This document shows, in pieces, positions 57,223 through 64,000 of a stretch of DNA of 64,000 bases (positions are counted from its first letter, which is position 1; each line of letters starts with the position of its first letter). Under the pieces are notes generated by a model. The model was not told the origin of the DNA. It worked only from the letters and a program-made list of their open reading frames with translations, and did not search any database. Where the stretch lies: the NCBI GenBank assembly GCA_013399015.1, contig VWZX01002867.1:1101368-1165367 (forward strand). Reading direction: 5' to 3'. The translations under genes were made by a program, and so were the position numbers. Origin of the DNA: Galbula dea. Taxonomy: Eukaryota; Chordata; Aves; Piciformes; Galbulidae.

Positions 57223-58003
57223 CTCTTTTGGGGTAAGGACTGGCTGCTCCACACGGCAACGGAGAGGTGCACCAGAAGCACGAGCCTGACACCCAGTTCT
57301 CCCAGCAAATAACCTCCTTTCATCTAAAGCCTGTACTCTGGGGAGTTGTAATAACTCAGTCAATAAATTATCTCCTTTTTCTCAAAGCCCCAAATCCATA
57401 TCTCCACGGCAAGTTAAAGAAGAGGGGAAAAAAAACACCTCTTTTTTTTTGGCACATCCTCTGTAACAAATGGGGGAAGCTTGCTGATGGCCACAAATAT
57501 ATTTAAAAAGAAAAAAAAGAAAAGAAGTGTAAACCCAAGGCAGTGAGATTTTCCAAAAGAACACCTGGAAGGTGTAAATCAAAAATATTGTAAACATGTC
57601 AGCTGGGAACATAGGACAGGCACAGAGGGGTGCTGTGCACCCAAGCCCGGCGGGCTCCGGAGAGCCCGATCGATAAATCAGGGAGATGAACCTTAGACTA
57701 ATAAACAGTTCCTGTAGGAAAAGGAGATCTTCTCTGCCCCTTGCAGCTGAACAGAGAACCAGCAAAGGATGAGTTTGTTACCTTCAGAAAAAATACAGGA
57801 GGTTGTTTCTAGTCATCTGGTCAGTTTTAGTTGTAATGCCTGCTCGAAGGAGTTGGCAAAATCAGGCTCAGCTTGCTTGGTGCTTTGTTGAGATTGGCAG
57901 CAAAACTAAGAGCACTGTCAATAATTCAGGTATTTTCTTACAAATATTTTGCAGCTATTTATTTCCCTCCCTTAAGCTTTTTAATTGTTGATAAGATGCA
58001 AAG
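57223..58003. other. Unique non-coding DNA, candidate conserved parts
   Basis: Between two arrays. CpGs are retained at 57250-57290 (CACACGGCAACGG, GCACGAGCC) and 57648-57675 (GCCCGGCGGGCTCCGG, GCCCGATCGATAAATC). No gene is recognised. Confidence 0.35.
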
Positions 58004-58283
58004 GTTATATTTTACATCTACATTCTATCTTACATCTGCACCATATTTTGTACCTTCATTCTATTTTATATCTACATTCTATTTTACACCTATATTCTAT
58101 TTTAGATCTCCATCATATTTCACATCTACATTCTATTTTACATCTATATTCTACTTTATATCTCCACCATGTTTTATATCCACATTCTATTTTATATCCA
58201 CATTCTATTTGACGTCTACATTTTATTTAACATCTACATCATATTTTACATCTACATTCTATTTTACATGCATTACATGTATT
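58004..58283. repeat. 18-bp minisatellite, left half
   Basis: About 15 units related to ATTCTATTTTACATCTAC. The period is 18 bp (six codons), so the plus-strand frame stays open and repeats with a six-residue period; this is not a protein-coding signal. It is separated from a related array by a CR1 insertion. Confidence 0.93.
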
Positions 58284-58293
58284 TACATATGTA

Positions 58294-58309
58294 TTATATA
58301 TATATATAT
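58294..58309. repeat. (TA)n microsatellite
   Basis: Eight TA units at the right edge of the left array, next to the truncated 5' end of the CR1 copy. Confidence 0.8.
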
Positions 58310-58311
58310 TT

Positions 58312-58511
58312 TACAAACAACTCTTTCCTGAAAAGGGTTGTCAAGCCCTGGCCCAGGCTGCCCAGGGCAGTGGTGGAGTCACCATCCCTGGGGGTGTTTA
58401 AAAGCCATGGAGATGTGGTGCTGAGGGCCATGAGTTAGTGGTGACCTGGCAGTGCTGGTTAGCAGTTGGACTTCAAAGGTCTCTTCCAACCTAAAAGATT
58501 CTATGATTCTA
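58312..58511 (+). mobile_element. CR1 LINE 3' fragment inserted in the 18-bp array
   Basis: Plus-strand CR1 of about 200 bp: TGAAAAGGGTTGTCAAGCCC, GGCCCAGGCTGCCCAGGGCA, GTCACCATCCCTGGGGGTGT, AAAGGTCTCTTCCAACCTAA, ending GATTCTATGATTCTAT. Related 18-bp repeats on both sides show that it landed inside the array, or that the array grew around it. Confidence 0.94.
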
Positions 58512-58800
58512 TCTTACATTTACATTATATTCTACACCTAAATTATATTTTACACCTAAAATATGTTTTACACCTAAATTATATTTTACACCTAAATTAT
58601 GTTTTACACCTATATTATATTTTGCACCTATATTGTATTTTGCACCTATATTATATTTTACACCTAAACTATATTTTACACCTATATTATATTCTGCACC
58701 TACATTGTATTTTTCACCTAACATTTTATTTTCAACCTCCATTATATTTCCCACCTATCTTACATTCTACCCCTCTATTGTATTTCCCACCTACATTATT
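58512..58800. repeat. 18-bp minisatellite, right half
   Basis: About 16 units related to ATTATATTTTACACCTAA. The consensus differs from the left half at recurring positions (ATTATATT versus ATTCTATT, and CACCTA versus CATCTA). The first unit after the CR1 tail (CTTACATTTACATT) resembles the left type. Units become more C-rich toward 58800. Confidence 0.93.
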
Positions 58801-60654
58801 TTTCCCCTTGCCATCACCAAAGGCTTACAATGAAGCCAAAGGGACAGAGGAAGAAATTTGGAGCAGAGAGAACTGAAAAGAAAGGATCAGGAAGCGACGA
58901 CAGGACCAGGCTCCTTGTTTTGCTAGGCTGAAAAATACCCTGAACCTGGTGGGGTTTTGTTCCCTCCCTTATGGCTCTCTGGGTCAACTGAAAGAAGCCC
59001 TATTAAAAGCCTATCTTCTGGAAAGCGTCACAGAGGCATGAGGTTGCTAAACATTATAAAAACAAGCCCTAATAAAATCTTTATTGCTTTACATTTCTCT
59101 ACATTTTACAGCCAGTGCTGGGGGAAAAAGAAGTGACAGCGATTCCTCTGCCTCCAGGAACTTTGCTCCTTGCTTTCTGCTCATCCAAATAAATAAAAAC
59201 CTGGAAGCCTTGTTCATTTCTCAGGCATTTGGGGGAATTAGTTCATGCTCAGAAGAAGCCAAGGGGGAAAGCTGGAGGCTAACTGAGCCTCGTGGCACTG
59301 ATCTCTATGAGTATTGTCCTTTTCAGACACCACGATACTTTTGTGCATCCCAAACCAATGCAGTTTTAATTTCATTGGTTTTTTGCCATCTATGTTTTCT
59401 GAATTAAAATACAGAGGGGAAAAAAACCCTTGCAGATATAAAGAGTTTTCTGTATTATTGTTAGAATTAGGAAGGTTGACAAGGGGTTTAAAATTGTTCC
59501 CCCAAGCCCCAGTGCAGACATTGGCTTCCTGAGTGGATATTTATAGCTTCTGAATGAATCAAGCCACAAACTCCATCCTCCCCCCCCCCCCAAAAAAAAA
59601 AAATTTGTCCCTTAGGCATATACTTCCTCTAGGTTACTGCATTAAGAAATGTTNTTGTGCTTGCAAGGAAGTATTTAAATATTTACATTTTCAATATATT
59701 GGCTGCCAGCTTCTGTTAGCCAGAAGAAAAATAATTTGGGAAATCACAACCCTTCCTATTTCCCACATTTTTTAAGATAATAAATTGCATATCTGAATTT
59801 AGCATGCCCTGAAGCTTAGCTGGCCCAAGTGGAAAGCAAAAAGTGAGTCCTAGCTGGTTCCTCCCTCCAGTAAAGGTGCTGCCAAGGGAGGGAGGGAGGG
59901 CTGCAGGGCTGGGTTGAAGATTGGAAAGCCCAAATCACTCAGGGCAGCTCTTCTCCCACGTGCAAAACCCAGTAGTGGCTGTGCTGATTTCTCATGTTCT
60001 GACCTCAAACAACCAAATGTCAGGATATGGTCACTCTGCTCATCCTCATGCTTGTCTAACACACAGGTTGGCAGGCACATGGCCTTAGTCATGTTTCCCT
60101 GAAACCCTCCAGAGGGGCAGCATGGAGGAGATGATGTTTGGGGTCATGTAGGTGATACTGTGTCCCATACCCCAATCTACAACCCATCTGCTGGGAAGTC
60201 CAAGGGGCAGGATACACTGAAGCATCAGAGGGATGAGTAAGGAGGGGATGTGTTTTTTTTGATGTCATGAAACAAGAGGGTAAATGGATCCCTGGAGAGC
60301 ATCATTCCCAGCACCCTTCCTTCTGTGGGTGCTATGGATGGCCAGCCCCCAGCAGCCTTGCAGTGATTTCAGCCTTGGAGTGGTTTCAGTCTTGCATAAT
60401 TGCTAGTTTCTTTTCTTTTGTATTATTATTATTTCTATTTTTTTTTTCTCTTGGCTTCCTTGACATCTATAGAGACAGGGTTTTTCCCATGAAAACTTCT
60501 GCTTCCTGATCAGAAGGAGGAAAGAGGCTTGCTAGGGTCAACCAAGAATCAAACCCAAAGAGGTGTTTTGGGTCCTTCCTGCTACTGAGGGGTTTCTGGG
60601 GATGATCTGTTCCTTCACATTTTTCTGATGACAATCTCTTCCAAAATTATATGC
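58801..60654. other. Unique non-coding DNA
   Basis: No gene is recognised. Includes a C12-A12 homopolymer junction (59580-59603), an ambiguous base at 59654, and a GGGA repeat near 59886-59899. Confidence 0.45.
59580..59603. repeat. C12-A12 homopolymer junction
   Basis: Twelve C bases directly followed by twelve A bases, with an N about 50 bp downstream. Run lengths may be unreliable. Confidence 0.9.
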
Positions 60655-60657
60655 CAA

Positions 60658-60735
60658 GGGGGCCTGTTGCAGCAGGATAAAGGTGATGGTTTTAAGCTAC
60701 AAGAAGGAGATTTGAATTAGAAGGAAGTTCCTACC
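60658..60735 (+). mobile_element. CR1 LINE internal fragment, short
   Basis: GGGCCTGTTGCAGCAGGATA, GGTGATGGTTTTAAGCTACA, AGGAGATTTGAATTAGAAGG matches the part of CR1 just upstream of the 3' untranslated block. It is followed at 60742 by CACAGAATCACAGAATATT, which may be a separate minus-strand CR1 tip. Confidence 0.65.
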
Positions 60736-63700
60736 TCTCTCAGATCACAGAATCACAGAATATTACAGGGGAGAGATGCCTGCTGGGACCCTGCTGTGAG
60801 TAGTGCTGGTAGATAAATGTTTGAGAAGGCTGTTGAGAGCCTCTGATGGAAACTGCACTGGGAATCAGAAGGATCATCACCACCATTCATCAAACTGAGT
60901 GAAAGCAGACACTCTTCTGTTAGCCAGGGAAAGCATTGCTGTTAGAACCACCCATCCCATTTAACCTGCTGTGTTTCTGCTGGTGGCCAGAGGGGACATT
61001 TCCATGGGCCACCAGGCCAACAGCTCTATTTTGTCCTTGGTTCACCTCTTCTCCAGGCTCTGTCTCTCTCCTGAGCTGGTCACACGGTGCAGGCGTTGGC
61101 TTCTCTCTTGCCCTTGGGATGCTCCCCATGTTCTTGCAACCAAAACTCACTCTAGCCAAATAATCCTGATGACACAGTTTGTGGTCACAAATACTTTATC
61201 ACCTTCCTCATATGATGAAGGGGGGGAAAAAAAAAGCCAACCCCAAAAGGAAAACCCCACCCAACAAGTTGCTGCAGTGACGTCAGATGCTGTTGATTCA
61301 ATTGGTTCTTGGTAAATATGTTCTTCAGCTAATGCTCACCAGGGCAAATTATCCCTTAAGCCTCTGCAAACAGCCTAAGGATGCAACCACCAGGCTACAA
61401 AGTGTGCAAGTATGTGGTTCCTCCTGACATCTAGTTTCCTTCTATAATCCAGTGGTTTAAGTTTTTGCCTTCTTCAATTGATGCTGTTGTTGGTTTTTTC
61501 TCTCCTCAGGCTGATTTCTGGCTTAGATGGAGAAAGGAAGAGCAGAGATCTCAGCAACCAGCTTTACTTCCTTTTGCAGTCACCATATCATCCTTGCCTC
61601 TGTTTGTGGAGGTCTTGGGGTAAAACTTGGCCCTATTTGTTCAAATCAGTGGCACTGACTTCAGCCAGGCTTGGATTTCTCTCTCCTTGCTTTACCTTTT
61701 CAGCACTGCCTGCAGTGTAAAAAGCTTTGCTTGGGAGCTTCCCAAAGTCAAGAAAATCAGCCAGACTCTGGAAATACTCTTGTTTACTTTAAAGCACATT
61801 TTGTTTCCATTTTGCTATAAATATAGATGAAGTGAAAATCTGCTGTTGTGTAGAGCCTGTCACAGCAGCAGCAGTTCAGCAGAGTTTCTCCTACAGTGTC
61901 TCCAGCCCACAGGAAAAAGAAAAATCATTGAGGGGATGCTGGGTTCAGCTCTGCAAAGTATCACATCCTTTGGATGCTTCTGCAGAGCAGTGGGAGCTTA
62001 AAGATGCTCTGCCTTGGACATACAAATATTAAATATATGTAGAGAGGGAAGAAAATCTCATCTCTTATCAGAGTGGAGTGAAATGGTACAACCTGCAGAA
62101 GGGAAAACTAGCAGCAAGAAAGATGACAGAGTTGTGTGCTTGCAGCAATGTCTATTCCATGACAGGGCAGGGTCATAGGTGATGTATTCAGATATTGACA
62201 CTGCTGGAAGAGCTTGGACTGGAAGGGCTTTTCTTAACTGGCATTGAAATGAACTGGGGACACAGAAGATGAGTAGGGAAAGCAGAGCTCCCCTGGCACC
62301 ACTTGAGGCTTCATGCTCTCAACATACTATGAACACTTGCTTTAGGCTGGAGTATTTTATTCTGATTTTAAAGGAACCACTCCATTAAAAACCTACCAAG
62401 AACAATCCAAATCTCTCAGTTTAGGGTGTTCCACAAAAAGCCATCAGTGAGGAGACCTCCTTCTGTTACATGCATTCTCTCCTCATTGCAGATGTAGGCT
62501 CACCATGCTCAAAGGCACATACTTCCAGGCTCTGTAGACATTCATATGACAAGTTACTGCTTACAGACCTGTCAGAGGTTTAGCTTTGATGATGTGACAT
62601 TGGCACATGTCATCTGGAACTTCCCTGGCACTGTTTTTCTAACAATTGGCTCTTTTTTTCTCTGCTTTGACTAGCAAAAAAAGAAATGACTTGAAAAGGA
62701 TCCTGACCCTGAAAGCCATTTGAGTTTTCTTCAATGTCTAGTAGATTGGCTCTGATAAAATATCTGCCCTCACACTACAAAACTTGGCTCCTGGAGAGTG
62801 CTGGTGCTACCTCAGGGCTATCACTTCAAGGAAACTTAAGTACAGTGGGTGGGAGCAGGAGGATACTGCCTGCATCCAGCCTCTCCCTTCTTACCTACAA
62901 GAGGGAAAGTCACATCAAATTCATTTCTCAAACCAGAAAGGTTCCCTGGACACTGTCCAGAGCTGAACTCACTTGGCTCTGACAAAAGAAAAAACAAAAC
63001 CAACAAAAAACCTCAACAAAACAGTCTGGGCTTCCAATTTATTTACAATTCAAGCTTGCTATCCTTAAAAAGCACATTACACTTGATTTCTGGCCAGCTA
63101 GGCAATATTTTCTTTCTAATTGTCATGATTTGCTCCAGCTCAACAACCCCAACAAACAGGAACTCCATTATTCATAGCAAAGGAACAGTGAGGTGCAAAC
63201 ACATCCCTCTGGCTCCTCTGGCTGCATCTTGTGGGGTGGAAAAGGGCTTTTCTGCCTGCAGACCATCACTCCTCTGCATCTAAGACATGGTCATAATTAG
63301 TCCCTTGCCCTGCAGTGATCTCCACAGCAAAAACAGTGCTCTTGAAAGCATTTCAGCTAATGCAGATCTTGCTGATAGTAACAGGATGAGAGAAATGAAG
63401 GGAGAAGGAAAAGGGTGGAAAGTGTCACTATTGATTTTAGGACTGGTCTCTGGAAGTTCAAGATATCTTAGCTTCACATCTTAAAATGGTAAGAAACCAC
63501 TGTTTTCAGGTTTGAAGTGTTCAGCACCCCAGGAGAAGAAAACCTGCGTGCTGCTGGGAAGTGAAGCAAGCACCTTTGTCCCTGGTGTTGCCATAAGCTC
63601 ATTACTCCAGCACAGCAGGGGCTGCTCCAGGGGCATCACACCTGATGCTCTTCAAATGTCTAAAACTTGAGTATTTTCCTTCCCTCCTCTGCTGCCTCCT

Positions 63701-64000
63701 AAGATGTCCAAGAAAAAAAGCAATAAATCATGGATAAATAGGTATTTCACCAGTGCTGGAAATGAAGATTGGTTCCCTTGGTGGAGTCCAGCAGAGGCTG
63801 GATTGAGATCTGAAAGGTGGTGGAGCCCATGGACTGTCCCTAGGTTCAGCAATGAGGGTAGGAAAAGATGAGTCAATCAATGGTTGGAGTTTCCAGCACA
63901 TAGCTGACAAAGCCAACCATGCCACCCCAGCTGACACTGTCCTAATACTGGGGGTCTCTGGATGAGACCTGCTGGGATGGTTGGTGTTAGATGTTGCACA
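60736..64000. other. Unique non-coding DNA to the window end
   Basis: No gene, RNA gene or clear repeat is recognised. A stretch at about 61610-61690 (GTGGCACTGACTTCAGCCAG) resembles wording seen in old reptile and bird repeats, but the match is too weak to call. Confidence 0.45.

Noticed and set aside
57873..58331. 152-codon plus-strand frame with a six-residue repeat (FYFTST-like)
   Set aside because: The period equals the 18-bp minisatellite unit and the frame disappears outside the array, so it is a repeat artefact.
58466..58876. 136-codon plus-strand frame (YILHLN-like repeats)
   Set aside because: Same explanation: an 18-bp array without stop codons in that frame.
61610..61690. Possible ancient reptile/bird repeat (CACTGACTTCAGCCAG wording)
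   Set aside because: Too short and diverged to assign to a family by eye.

Overview
The window reads as bird nuclear DNA with no protein-coding gene that I can recognise. The evidence for a bird is about thirty fragments of CR1, the main avian non-LTR retrotransposon, many ending in the terminal ATTCTATG-type tail. CpG is scarce across most of the window and no open frame has recognisable protein-domain content. The commonest CR1 type here has a 3' segment with paired GCAGTCAGCAGGGACATC and ACATCTCCCACCTC motifs and is present in about 13 copies in 64 kb. Such density fits a lineage with heavy CR1 amplification, such as woodpeckers and relatives, but that placement is a guess.

Layout. From 1 to about 37 kb, unique intergenic or intronic-type sequence is interrupted every 1-4 kb by 5'-truncated CR1 copies, mostly on the minus strand. 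From 37.6 kb onward most CR1 copies are on the plus strand. Several unique stretches keep CpGs, homeodomain-like cores or short inverted repeats and look like conserved non-coding elements: about 17.2-18.1, 23.0-23.3, 36.5-36.7, 40.4-40.9, 41.5-42.3, 48.1-49.6, 53.6-53.9, 54.56-54.74 and 57.2-57.9 kb. This cannot be tested without an alignment.

The most distinctive part is 51.5-58.8 kb, where six unrelated tandem arrays lie within 7.3 kb: an AT-rich array, a 53-bp repeat, a roughly 27-bp/54-bp repeat, a short 31-bp repeat, a pyrimidine-rich array of about 20 bp and 30 units, and an 18-bp array. A CR1 copy splits the last array, and the two halves carry different unit variants. The same stretch holds the only exon-like segment I would defend as a candidate: 54124-54234, 111 bp, one open frame, with good splice-site sequences on both sides.

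There are no rRNA or tRNA genes, CRISPR arrays, operons or full-length transposons that I can support. The many short open frames are what non-coding DNA of this composition produces, and the longest ones over repeats arise because the repeat unit lacks stop codons. I found no evidence for a new molecular system. The items of real interest are the tandem-array cluster, the split array, the candidate exon and the candidate conserved elements.
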